From positions 1-50,902 of the forward strand of contig JAJZQD010000009.1 in assembly GCA_021847735.1 (NCBI GenBank): DNA of 50,902 nucleotides, written 5' to 3'. Source of the stretch: Bacillota bacterium (GTDB lineage Bacteria; Bacillota; Thermincolia; Thermincolales; UBA2595). The notes beneath the pieces are model-generated. The model was not told the DNA's origin. It saw nothing but the letters and a program-made list of their open reading frames with translations, and did not search any database. Shown here one piece after another: positions 32,937 through 40,373 of this stretch. The position numbers were made by a program, and so were the translations under genes. Each line of letters begins with the position of its first letter. The stretch's first letter is position 1.

Positions 32937-33125
32937 ATGAAACAAGAAAAGATTCTCCTGAGAATTCAACAACTGCGTCGGAACCTGGCCGCCCTCGTAA
33001 CAATCAACGGAAGTTTGACCAGCCAGGCCGTTCTAAGGGCAAGCCATAAGCTGGATGTAGCAGTAAACGCCTATTACCGGGTTCTGATAAAAAAAAATCA
33101 TAAGAGAAAAAAAGGGTTGTTTTAA
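32937..33125 (+). CDS. Spo0E-family aspartyl-phosphate phosphatase
   Basis: 62 residues, plus strand, divergent from rpoE. The helical hairpin (IQQLRRNLAALVTINGSLTS) and the signature SHKLDVAVNAYY, corresponding to the SQELD..I..YY motif, mark the Spo0E family, whose members dephosphorylate Spo0A and so restrain sporulation. In the signature the usual acidic pair ELD reads KLD, keeping the Asp. GGCAGGAG precedes the ATG. It adds a phosphatase to the spo0F neighbourhood. Confidence 0.8.
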   Translation: MKQEKILLRIQQLRRNLAALVTINGSLTSQAVLRASHKLDVAVNAYYRVLIKKNHKRKKGLF

Positions 33126-33168
33126 AAGTTCATTTGACACCGTATTTAATAATGTTTTTTTCCTTACG

Positions 33169-33204
33169 TTGTCTCAAAAGAGGCAGTCTTACTAAGTTTT
33201 GACA
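33169..33204. repeat. Partial repeat related to the ends of E2
   Basis: TTGTCTCAAAAGAGGCAGTCTT plus about 14 further bases matches 39559-39595 with few differences. It lacks the rest of the element and is probably a solo end left by an old insertion or deletion. Confidence 0.55.
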
Positions 33205-33209
33205 TAGGG

Positions 33210-33235
33210 AAGGGGCAGGAATATGCCTGCCCCTT
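33210..33235. other. Hairpin downstream of the broken cyclophilin gene
   Basis: AAGGGGCAGG/CCTGCCCCTT with a six-base loop, a perfect 10-bp stem. There is no T run on either side, so termination is uncertain. Confidence 0.5.
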
Positions 33236-33254
33236 CTGGGACAATCCCCTTTTT

Positions 33255-33678
33255 CTATTCATCTGTAACTGTTACCTTATTAATGGGCTGACCTTTCATC
33301 GGGTAATTCAGGGATTTGTAGCCCAGGGGGGGTGCCCAAACGGGAACGGCAGTGGTGGTCCGGGATATTCCATTGACTGCGAGATTAACCCCAACAAGCA
33401 CGAAAGGGGCTCCCTCTCTATGGCCCACCGGGGACCTAACACAGGTGGCAGCCAGTTCTTCATTGTTTATGAACCCCAACCCCACCTTGACGGAGTACAC
33501 ACGGTTTTTGGCAGGGTAATTGAAGGTATGGATTTGGCCGACCGGATTAACCCCGGGGACAAGATTAAAAACCGCTATTAGCCAGCTTCTCGAAATTTGC
33601 CACGGTATTGGGGGCATCTTTGTCAAAAAATTCAATCACGATTTTTCCCTTGTCCATTTCAATAATACCCTTTTTCAT
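33255..33678 (-). pseudogene. Cyclophilin-type peptidyl-prolyl isomerase, split by an internal inversion
   Basis: The minus strand from ATG 33678 (AAGGAGG upstream) encodes a normal cyclophilin N-terminus, [18 protein letters not shown] ... FEKLANSGF, and then stops. The last codons on the minus strand encode the normal C-terminus NKVTVTDE. The middle of the protein, with [36 protein letters not shown] and [17 protein letters not shown], reads on the plus strand in one open frame. Re-inverting between 33280 and 33568 rejoins the C-terminal part in frame (GDKINKVTV) but leaves the N-terminal joint 2 bases short (F-Y-N codons). The reassembled product would be about 141 residues, the usual length. 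As it stands no functional isomerase can be made. Confidence 0.9.
33280..33568 (+). other. Inverted segment inside the cyclophilin gene
   Basis: A 289-base segment in reverse orientation relative to the gene ends. It is bounded by the 5-base inverted repeats TTAAT (33280-33284) and ATTAA (33564-33568), which extend to an imperfect 8-base match. The segment is 282 in-frame bases from AAT at 33282 to ATT at 33564 with no stop, so the coding sequence has not decayed internally. Confidence 0.85.
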
Positions 33679-33687
33679 AGTACCTCC

Positions 33688-33798
33688 TTAAAGTTTGCCT
33701 TTAACCACCAGCCAAACCGCTAGACCAATCGGCAGAGCAAAGGCGATTAAAAAGTTAACTGTCTGCCACATAAACTTGGAGCCCTCAAAACCATACAT
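33688..33798 (-). CDS. Small membrane protein resembling the N-terminus of ATP synthase subunit b
   Basis: 36 residues from ATG 33798, with AGGGAGG 8 bases upstream; an in-frame extension to 33903 has no ribosome site. MYGFEGSKFMWQTVNFLIAF compares with GFEFPKFLWQIVNFL of AtpF in this window (KF.WQ.VNFL identical), and the DNA is also similar. One membrane helix and a VVKGKL tail follow. It lies 9 bases upstream of the broken cyclophilin gene and probably shares its transcript. It may be a fragment of a duplicated atpF or a convergent mini-protein. Confidence 0.5.
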   Translation of the reverse strand: MYGFEGSKFMWQTVNFLIAFALPIGLAVWLVVKGKL

Positions 33799-33915
33799 AA
33801 GTAAACCCTCCCTGTAATCACCTATATAATCAGAAAGTTTGCGGATAGCAAACCTCCTACCTTCTCGCAGCCGCCAGGCGTAGAGAAAAACGGCACCCTT
33901 CACCTGCCCGATGTT

Positions 33916-34142
33916 GAGGCTGTTCAGTGCGCAGGTTCTTAGCGCTTAGAACTGTGGCCTACCCCTTGCGGGTAAAAGCGAGTATGGCTAGGAAGCAATT
34001 TTACAACGGCTGAAGGCGTACTCTTTTGTACGTCGAAGTCGTTGTAAAATTGCTGAGTGCGGAGCCGTTGCCGCCTCAGCGGCTTACGGATTCCGGCCTA
34101 CTCCTTGCGGGTACAACGCCAGACGACGCTTTTCAACAGCCT
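33916..34142. repeat. Foldback element FB-A (expanded copy)
   Basis: Ends GAGGCTGTTCA and CTTTTCAACAGCCT are inverted repeats. The interior CAATTTTACAACGGCTGA...CGTTGTAAAATTG is nearly identical to FB-B. Two extra blocks, each holding GGCCTAC.CCTTGCGGGTA, flank the interior and make this copy longer. No protein is encoded. Confidence 0.8.
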
Positions 34143-34143
34143 T

Positions 34144-34265
34144 GAGACGGTTCAAAAACGAGTATAGCAAGGAAACAATTTTACAACGGCTGAGGGCGTA
34201 CTCCATGTACGTTGAAGTCGTTGTAAAATTGTTGACAAAGCTAGACGAAGTTTTTCAACCGTCTC
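34144..34265. repeat. Foldback element FB-B, abutting the argS stop codon
   Basis: 122 bp with 16-17 base terminal inverted repeats GAGACGGTTCAAAAAC / GTTTTTCAACCGTCTC and a second internal inverted repeat CAATTTTACAACG / CGTTGTAAAATTG. Its right end overlaps the first two bases of the argS stop. FB-A and FB-B together fill the 465-base gap downstream of argS. Confidence 0.85.
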
Positions 34266-35952
34266 ACATGGATTCGGGGGCGGTGAGGCCTAGTAACTCT
34301 AACGCCCTTTTGACCACAGTTTGTACACTCTTTACGAGAACGATGCGGGCATTCTGCAATTCCCGGTCATCAATCATTACCCGGTGGCTGTTGTAGAAAC
34401 TGTGGAACAGCCCCGCCAGTTCATGGGCATAGCGGGCCAACCGGTGCGGTTCAAGGTTCACGGCGGCTTCCGAAATTTCGGTGGGGAAATCCACCAGTTT
34501 TCTCATTAATTCCAATTCGGCCGGTTCTTTTAGGAGGGCCAAATTACAGGACCCGGCCAGGGGAACGGCTCCGCCCCTTTCCTCCAACTGGCGGAAGATG
34601 CTGCATATCCTGGCATAGGCGTATTGGATATAATAAATTGGATTTTCGGTGGACTCGGACTTGGCCAAATCCATATCAAAATCAAGGTGGCTGTCCGGGC
34701 TCCGCATAACAAAGAAATACCTGGCCGCATCCTTGCCAACTTCAGCCACCAGGTCTTCCAGGGTGACAAATTCACCGGACCGCTTAGACATCCGGATTAT
34801 TTCCCCACCCTTAAACAGTCGGACAAGCTGCATGATGACAATGTCGAGGCTGTCAGGGTCATAACCCAGAGCCTTCATAGCGCCCTTGAGCCTTGCGACG
34901 TGGCCGTGATGGTCGGCTCCCCAAATATTGATGACCCATTTAAAACCCCGGTCAAACTTGTTTTTGTGGTAAGCGATATCTGCCGCAAAATATGTAGGGG
35001 TGCCGTTGCTTCTGACCACAACCTCGTCTTTTTCCTCGCCGAAGGCGGTGGTTTTCAGCCAGAGAGCACCTTCATGTTCGTAAATGTATCCCTTGTCCCG
35101 CAGTTCGTCAAGCACCGCATTGACAGCACCCGACTCATGCAGGGACTGCTCGCTGAACCATATATCATATTCAACACCAAATTGGTGAAGAGTATTTTTA
35201 ATTGCCTGAAGTTTTTCCTCCAGGGCATACTTCACAAAAATTTCTTTTCGCCGGTCGGGCACCATATCAAAATACTTGTTACCCGGATCAAGGGCGGTGA
35301 TTCTTTTCACGGTATCAATGATATCCTGCCCGTGATACCCGTCCTCGGGGAAAACAACATCCTGCCCCATCTGCTGAAGGTACCGGGCCTCCAGGGATTT
35401 CCCAAAATTCTCTATTTGATTGCCCGTGTCGTTTATGTAAAACTCCCTGGTTACGGCAAACCCCGCCGCTATCAGCAGGTTGGCCATGGTGTCCCCCAAA
35501 GCGGCGCCCCTGGCATTTCCCATATGCAGCAAACCAGTAGGATTGGCGCTGACAAATTCCACCTGAACCATCTTACCTTGCCCGGTGTCAGTGTTTCCGT
35601 ACTGCTCCCCTTGTTCTTCAACTTGCAGTAGTACTTCGTGGACCCAGTTATTGTTAAGATAAAAATTAATAAACCCAGGTCCGGCAATTTCTATTCTGGC
35701 AACCCAAGAGCCTTGGGTGTTGATATTGTTTTTCAGCGTCTCGGCTACCTGCCTCGGTGACATTTTGGCCTGGCGGGCCAGCAGCATGGCTATATTTGTG
35801 GCAAAATCACCGTGCTCCTTTTCTCTGGGCACCTCCAGGACAAATTCGGGAAGGCCTTCGTAGTTTAGTGTTCCCGTATTTTTTGCGCTTTCCGCAGCAG
35901 AATTAATTAAACTTATAATCCGGCCTTTAACCATCTCAAGAACAGACTTCAT
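34264..35952 (-). CDS. argS: Arginyl-tRNA synthetase
   Basis: 562 residues. The class I signature is TGLLHMGNARGAALGD and the KMSKS equivalent is IRMSKRSGEFVTLEDL, as usual for ArgRS. The DALR anticodon domain ends with LVKSVQTVVKRALELLGL. I chose ATG at 35952, which has AGGGAGG seven bases upstream inside the end of the DUF1934 gene; an extension to 35991 adds residues outside the family. Confidence 0.96.
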   Translation of the reverse strand: MKSVLEMVKGRIISLINSAAESAKNTGTLNYEGLPEFVLEVPREKEHGDFATNIAMLLARQAKMSPRQVAETLKNNINTQGSWVARIEIAGPGFINFYLNNNWVHEVLLQVEEQGEQYGNTDTGQGKMVQVEFVSANPTGLLHMGNARGAALGDTMANLLIAAGFAVTREFYINDTGNQIENFGKSLEARYLQQMGQDVVFPEDGYHGQDIIDTVKRITALDPGNKYFDMVPDRRKEIFVKYALEEKLQAIKNTLHQFGVEYDIWFSEQSLHESGAVNAVLDELRDKGYIYEHEGALWLKTTAFGEEKDEVVVRSNGTPTYFAADIAYHKNKFDRGFKWVINIWGADHHGHVARLKGAMKALGYDPDSLDIVIMQLVRLFKGGEIIRMSKRSGEFVTLEDLVAEVGKDAARYFFVMRSPDSHLDFDMDLAKSESTENPIYYIQYAYARICSIFRQLEERGGAVPLAGSCNLALLKEPAELELMRKLVDFPTEISEAAVNLEPHRLARYAHELAGLFHSFYNSHRVMIDDRELQNARIVLVKSVQTVVKRALELLGLTAPESM

Positions 35953-35953
35953 C

Positions 35954-36376
35954 TTATACCTCCCTGACGGTAAGTGACAACACGTTATCACTTATTTTCT
36001 CATTTTCAACTTCCAATTCATATTCGAGATTAATACTTCCCCCTCCGTCTGTCAAGTTAACATCCACCTTGGACGACGTAACAGCCATAAATATAACCCC
36101 GAAAGGGGTGATATAGTTTCCCCGATACCGCAGTCCCCGTTCGAAAACATGCCTTTGCTGGGAGGTTCCGGTCCTGTTTAAGGTCACCCGGGTCGACTCG
36201 GCCTTCAGGAAGGTAGTGGTTCCAGACATGCCTGTGACCTCTGATTCGTTGTAAATGATGAAGTATGCCCCGTTTTTTAAGTAATAGCTCCCCTTGGTGA
36301 CTAATTCCTGAACGTCCACTTCACCAAACTCGTTGACCTGGGTTCCGGTAACCGAAATTAAAACCTCTTTGTTCAT
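35954..36376 (-). CDS. DUF1934 (YwiB-like) beta-barrel protein
   Basis: 140 residues. MNKEVLISVTGTQVNEFGEVDVQELVT, then alternating strands and the C-terminal INLEYELEVENE, fit DUF1934, a small calycin-like beta-barrel family of unknown ligand that precedes argS in Bacillus (ywiB). ATG at 36376 is preferred over TTG at 36394. It is separated from argS by a single base, so the two are coupled. Confidence 0.85.
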   Translation of the reverse strand: MNKEVLISVTGTQVNEFGEVDVQELVTKGSYYLKNGAYFIIYNESEVTGMSGTTTFLKAESTRVTLNRTGTSQQRHVFERGLRYRGNYITPFGVIFMAVTSSKVDVNLTDGGGSINLEYELEVENEKISDNVLSLTVREV

Positions 36377-36656
36377 GACCCAACTACCTTTCAACCCAAT
36401 CTATTAAAATATTATACCAGAAAAACCCCATCGCTACACCAATTAATTTCCTCCCCGCCAATTCCCGATATATAAAGCATTAACCGCTCGCCGGCAAAAA
36501 TCGTCCGCTTAGCGCCAGCCGGCGGCACCCGGATCCAAATTGGACCGCTAGAATATACTTATTGACCACTAAACGGGAAAATGTTGCGTTTAACCTGAAA
36601 ACAGGTGCAATAAATTGTAACCCCCTATAGAATATAATCAAATAGGAGTCCAGAGA

Positions 36657-36711
36657 CCTAGAGTCCAGAGACCGGCACGAGTTGCCGGTCTTAGACTTTA
36701 GGCCTTTTTTG
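36657..36711 (+). terminator. First terminator in the leader of the MFS pseudogene
   Basis: CCTAGAGTCCAGAGACCGGCA pairs almost completely with TGCCGGTCTTAGACTTTAGG and is followed by a T6 run. The 13-base sequence GAGTCCAGAGACC occurs twice (36646-36658 and 36661-36673), so an alternative pairing is possible. A TATAAT box at 36633-36638 lies just upstream. The gap 36377-36886 otherwise holds only this leader and 230 bases near DUF1934 with nothing recognisable. Confidence 0.65.
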
Positions 36712-36741
36712 TTTATAAAGTCCGGAGGCATTATTGCCCAG

Positions 36742-36774
36742 AGGCTGATACTAATCGTATCAGCCTTTTCTTTT
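36742..36774 (+). terminator. Second terminator hairpin in the same leader
   Basis: AGGCTGATA/TATCAGCCT with a seven-base loop followed by TTTCTTTT. It is nested in a longer stem CCGGAGGCA (36722-36730) / TGCCTCCGG (36774-36782). Confidence 0.6.
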
Positions 36775-36886
36775 GCCTCCGGGCACAGTGTCAAATCGCA
36801 ATAATTTTTGGGGGGATTGCCAATGTGCTAGACCAAGAAAGCCAATCGGACTTATACTATAAAAATTTAAGATGGAGGTGTTCTTT

Positions 36887-37882
36887 ATGAGTGAACAGAC
36901 TAATACGAGAGGTTGGATTGTTACTTTTCAGGTACGGCAATTAACCTCTGTCTCGGAGTGCTGTACGCATGGAGCGTAATTGGCAGAGCCCTTACAAAGC
37001 AGTGGCACTGGTCGGCATTTAAGGCTAACACACCTTATATGGTTGCCTGTGGTGTATTTGCCATTACGATGGTAATCGGCGGGAGGATGCAAGATAGAAT
37101 AGGACCAAGGATTGTGGCATCCCTTGGTGGTGTGTTTGCAGGCGCCGGATTAATCATTTCCGGTTTGGCCAATCCGGACAGTATGCTCCCGATGATCATT
37201 GGTTTTGGGATTCTGGCAGGCACCGGAATGGGATTTGGTTATGGCGCCGCCACCCCGCCTGCGCAAAAGTGGTTCCCGCCCTACAAAAGAGGTTTAGTTA
37301 CCGGTCTGGTTGTATCCGGTTACGGCTGCGCATCAGTATACTTATCTCCACTTACCTCAAAACTTCTTGGTTTGTATGGGATCAACAAAACCTATATGAT
37401 TCTCGGCATTTTCTTCCTGGTCACCATCGTCTTATTTTCCCAGAACCTGAAAAACCCGCCGCCTGGTTATATCCCTGCCGGTATGCCCGCAATCGGCAGC
37501 GCTAAGCACATCGCAGCCGGACACCAGTATGACTGGCATGAAATGATGAAGACCCCGCAGTTCTATCTGCTCTGGTTAATGTTCGGTTTCGGTTCCTTTG
37601 CCGGTTTGATGATGATTTCAAGCTTGGCTAAGATAGGAGTCCTACAGAATCCTAATACAATCCTGGCTTCTATCTTCGTAGCCGTTCTGGCAGCCGGAAA
37701 TGCCGGCGGCCGGGTAGCGGCAGGTTTTCTCTCCGACAAATTGGGCCGCATGCGCACAATCTTGTTGAGCAGTGGTTATCTGCTTACTGCAGGCAGGCAT
37801 ATCCTTCCTATGCAAGGCGCCTAAAAGCATCGTTGTCAGCAGGGAAATTCCTGTCACGGTTAACACGTTAAGCAAAGACTAA
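36887..37882 (+). pseudogene. OFA-type MFS transporter, frameshifted and internally deleted
   Basis: ATG 36887 has GGAGGTG six bases upstream and encodes MSEQTNTRGWIVTF. The frame then breaks at a T4 run (36925-36928); adding one T restores GTAINLCLGVLYAWSVIG, the start typical of oxalate/formate antiporter-family MFS proteins. The second frame continues for about 290 residues to the MFS motif GRVAAGFLSDKLGRMRT, then ends. The family C-terminus (LQAGISFLCKAPKSIVV) resumes in another frame, so about 100 residues (helices 9-11) are missing. It cannot make a full transporter. Substrate unknown; related proteins carry small organic anions. Confidence 0.85.
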
Positions 37883-37894
37883 TGCCTTTCCCGA

Positions 37895-37927
37895 ACCGCA
37901 CCGGAGATTTCCTCCGGTGCGGTATTC
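37895..37927 (+). terminator. Terminator after the MFS pseudogene
   Basis: ACCGCACCGGAG/CTCCGGTGCGGT, a perfect 12-bp stem with a five-base loop followed by ATTCTT. The remaining 220 bases to the next gene are A/T-rich with no clear feature. Confidence 0.75.
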
Positions 37928-38146
37928 TTACCAGTTAACCCCGTGTTTCTACCGTTCACCTGCGGTTTTCGCCCATTGGCGGTCAAAAAACTACCATTAA
38001 GGAAAAAAACGGTGCTTTCTACCACAACAGAGTTAATAATTAAGTTGGATATTTGTCTAAATCTTACCAAATTTAGCTCTTTCGGGGGTGAGGATTTACA
38101 CCGGTTGAAAAATTAAGTCCTAGGTTTTTTCTTGGGGGGAGAAACG

Positions 38147-38395
38147 ATGGATCAAAGACGTGAAATCTCGGAACATTCCTTACTGTCTTTGGAAAGACAG
38201 ACTGCCAGGTTAATCGAGATTTTGAAGGTTGCTGTGATTGTAATTTTAACCGTCTTATTGTCAATTCCGGTAATTGGTTCCCTATTGGGGGTCGGCAGAG
38301 GCGGGCACTATACCGGTTCGGCCTGGAGCGGAGCTTGGCTTTACGGACTTTTGGCAGTTTATACGGTAAATTACTGGTGGAGCAATGTTGAATGA
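38147..38395 (+). CDS. Small membrane protein of unknown family
   Basis: 82 residues from ATG 38147, with GGGGGGAG upstream. An N-terminal amphipathic segment (MDQRREISEHSLLSLERQ) precedes two membrane helices (ILKVAVIVILTVLLSIPVIG and GAWLYGLLAVYTVNYW) joined by a Gly-rich loop. It overlaps the next gene by 4 bases (ATGA), so the two are coupled. I do not recognise the family. Confidence 0.7.
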   Translation: MDQRREISEHSLLSLERQTARLIEILKVAVIVILTVLLSIPVIGSLLGVGRGGHYTGSAWSGAWLYGLLAVYTVNYWWSNVE

Positions 38396-39381
38396 TAAGC
38401 AAACGGGTTTTGAATACCTTAATGGCACTTATCATTTCCCTTGCTCTGGCAACCGCAAACCTGGCAGGTTTATACTATCTTGACAAATCAATAGGCCAAG
38501 GAAACGTCCAGGTTATCCAAACGGCCTTGGACATTAACGCCAGGAATTTTACTCAGTGGTCATTAGGCGTTATTCCAAATATCAATACCGTCCCGGCAGC
38601 AGTGGCTGAACAGGAGAATATGCGGGTATGGGCCCAACCTGGTGATTACGCCGGACCGGCTGTCATGGGCATAACCTTCGCCATGGCAGCAATTATGTGG
38701 TTTATCTGGATCGGCTATTACCTCGGGTTTCCCGGCAACATGGTCTTTATAAAGCAGCGTTTGCTCGGTCTCTTGGCAGCATTAGTTTTAACTATCCTGA
38801 CCAATCTTATGTTTGCCCGCATGACTACCGAGTTTACCAGTACTAATACTGTCCTGGGTGCGGCCTTCGGCCATCTTTCGCTGGGCCTTAATGCCGGGGG
38901 GATTTGGTTCATTGCTGTACTGTCCCGGCTCGGTGTCGGCCAGCATGAGTCAAGGCCTACGATTCCGGTAAGCCAGCTGAAAGACGAGAAGCTTTCCGCA
39001 CTGCTAATGAGTTTGGTAATTGCTTTTGTTTTTGAAGGCGTCTTCAGGAAGGCAAACCTGGCATTACCCGGTTTGTCAATTGACTTCGCGGTCTGGGCTG
39101 TAACATTTATCGCGTTCTTCAATTACTACGGTTATATTCCTTCCAAATGGTTTAAGGGTGAAAGGCCTTTCGGAATCGTCCTAACCGTTTGCGGGACCGC
39201 TGCCACCATTATTATTTGGGTAGTTATTCAACACCTGACCGGCGGGGCCATCGGTACGGCCTTGCTAACTGCTTCCGGGAGCCCAGGCCTGTCCCTAATG
39301 CTTTCCTTCTGGCTGCTGTTCTGGCTCTCGGTTTCTAACCAATCCGGAAAATCAAGCCCCGTCAGGATAACAAGATATTAA
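38392..39381 (+). CDS. Eight-helix membrane protein of unknown family
   Basis: 329 residues with about eight predicted membrane helices (for example LMALIISLALATANLAGLYY, MGITFAMAAIMWFIWIGYYL, LLAALVLTILTNLMFA, FGIVLTVCGTAATIIIWVVI). A polar segment of about 55 residues between helices 1 and 2 (DKSIGQGN ... QPGDYAGP) is likely outside. No motif is familiar. It is coupled to the 82-residue protein upstream and next to a dead MFS gene; a two-component transporter or carrier is one guess, without evidence. Confidence 0.7.
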   Translation: MISKRVLNTLMALIISLALATANLAGLYYLDKSIGQGNVQVIQTALDINARNFTQWSLGVIPNINTVPAAVAEQENMRVWAQPGDYAGPAVMGITFAMAAIMWFIWIGYYLGFPGNMVFIKQRLLGLLAALVLTILTNLMFARMTTEFTSTNTVLGAAFGHLSLGLNAGGIWFIAVLSRLGVGQHESRPTIPVSQLKDEKLSALLMSLVIAFVFEGVFRKANLALPGLSIDFAVWAVTFIAFFNYYGYIPSKWFKGERPFGIVLTVCGTAATIIIWVVIQHLTGGAIGTALLTASGSPGLSLMLSFWLLFWLSVSNQSGKSSPVRITRY

Positions 39382-39431
39382 TCATCTAGAGGCTGTCTCA
39401 AAAGTTAATGTGAGACACCCGGAATGAAGGA

Positions 39432-39464
39432 AACTCAGGCATTCATTTGATAGCCTGAGTTTTG
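39432..39464 (+). terminator. Terminator after the membrane-protein pair
   Basis: AACTCAGGC/GCCTGAGTT with a twelve-base loop followed by TTGTC. It lies within the 395-base gap before iorB, which also holds E2. Confidence 0.65.
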
Positions 39465-39558
39465 TCATATAATTGGCGTAGTCTTAAAGTAAGAGCTCCC
39501 ATATTTTCCCCTCAAGTTGTCTTAGAAGAGGCACAGCATTCCTGTTTCTTTTTTACCT

Positions 39559-39765
39559 TGTCTCAAAAGAGGTAGTCTTTCTTAAGTTTTTACAGAATAT
39601 AAAGGAAACGGCAGGTATGTTCCGGAGAGCGAGGCTGACATCCGCCAGCCCGCGACCCGCCTATGCGGGAGCGGTTTGCTGGCTGAGTTGTTGCTCGCTC
39701 GCAGGAATGTACCTGCTGTTTCCTTGTTTGAGTAACCAAAGCAAGAGACTGCCTCTTTTGAGACA
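39559..39765 (-). repeat. Dispersed element E2 with terminal inverted repeats
   Basis: TGTCTCAAAAGAGGTAGTC (from 39559) and GACTGCCTCTTTTGAGACA (to 39765) are inverted repeats flanking a core shared with E1. The core is itself an imperfect palindrome: AAGGAAACGGCAGGTATGTT near the left end is complementary to AACATACCTG-like sequence near the right end. A further half copy of the end, GGCTGTCTCAAAAG, is at 39391. Only 11 bases separate E2 from the iorB stop. Confidence 0.75.
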
Positions 39766-39776
39766 GTCCCTCACTT

Positions 39777-40373
39777 CTATACTTCGATTTTCCAGCCCTC
39801 TTCAAAGGCTTGTTTATTCAATTCCAGAAACTTGGGCGGAACCTTTTCCTCTAAGGCTTTAATACACTTTTCCTTGGGGAATCCCATCTTACGGGCCAGG
39901 ACTCCCATCAACACTACGTTGGAAGCCTTATCATTGCCCAGGTTCCGTGCAATAGTCAAAGCATCCAGGGCAATAGTATCCAGAACCTTGCGCCGGATCC
40001 GGTCAACAATACTGTCCGGGTATTTCTGGAGTCCCATGATAACAGGTACAGGCTCAATAACCTGGTCACTGATAATCATCGTCCCGCCCTTCTTTAGGTA
40101 ATGCATCCAGCGGATTGCCTCCAACCGCTCAAAAGCCAGGATAATATCTGCCTGCCCCTCGGCAATAAGGGGTGAATACACCTTTTTTCCCATTCTCACC
40201 TGGGTGACAACACTGCCACCGCGCTGGGCCATCCCGTGAATCTCGGAAACTTTCACATCATGCCCCGCTTCCCGGGCCAGGTAGGATAAAATCCTGCTGG
40301 CCAGAATAGTGCCCTGGCCTCCCACGCCAACAATGAGAATATTGGTTACCTTGTCATTAACCAATGACTTCAC
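39777..40373 (-). CDS. iorB: Indolepyruvate:ferredoxin oxidoreductase, beta (gamma-domain) subunit
   Basis: 198 residues. GVGGQGTILASRIL and EIHGMAQRGGSVVTQVR are the classic motifs of the 2-oxoacid:ferredoxin oxidoreductase gamma domain. With IorA it decarboxylates aryl pyruvates to aryl-acetyl-CoA, reducing ferredoxin. It overlaps iorA by 17 bases if GTG at 40373 is used; a TTG at 40364 with GGGTGA upstream is also plausible. Confidence 0.93.
   Translation of the reverse strand: MKSLVNDKVTNILIVGVGGQGTILASRILSYLAREAGHDVKVSEIHGMAQRGGSVVTQVRMGKKVYSPLIAEGQADIILAFERLEAIRWMHYLKKGGTMIISDQVIEPVPVIMGLQKYPDSIVDRIRRKVLDTIALDALTIARNLGNDKASNVVLMGVLARKMGFPKEKCIKALEEKVPPKFLELNKQAFEEGWKIEV

Noticed and set aside
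33255-33635. A 126-residue minus-strand ORF across the cyclophilin region
   Set aside because: Only its last nine codons belong to a real protein. The rest is the antisense of the inverted cyclophilin segment.
36650-36790. A molybdenum-cofactor or other known riboswitch in the MFS leader
   Set aside because: I could not match any known aptamer core; the hairpins look like tandem terminators.
36480-36794. A 104-residue minus-strand ORF in the leader of the MFS pseudogene
   Set aside because: It reads through two terminator hairpins and has no ribosome site or family resemblance.
39590-39805. A 71-residue minus-strand ORF in E2
   Set aside because: It is the open reading of the palindromic repeat and overlaps the iorB end; not a gene.
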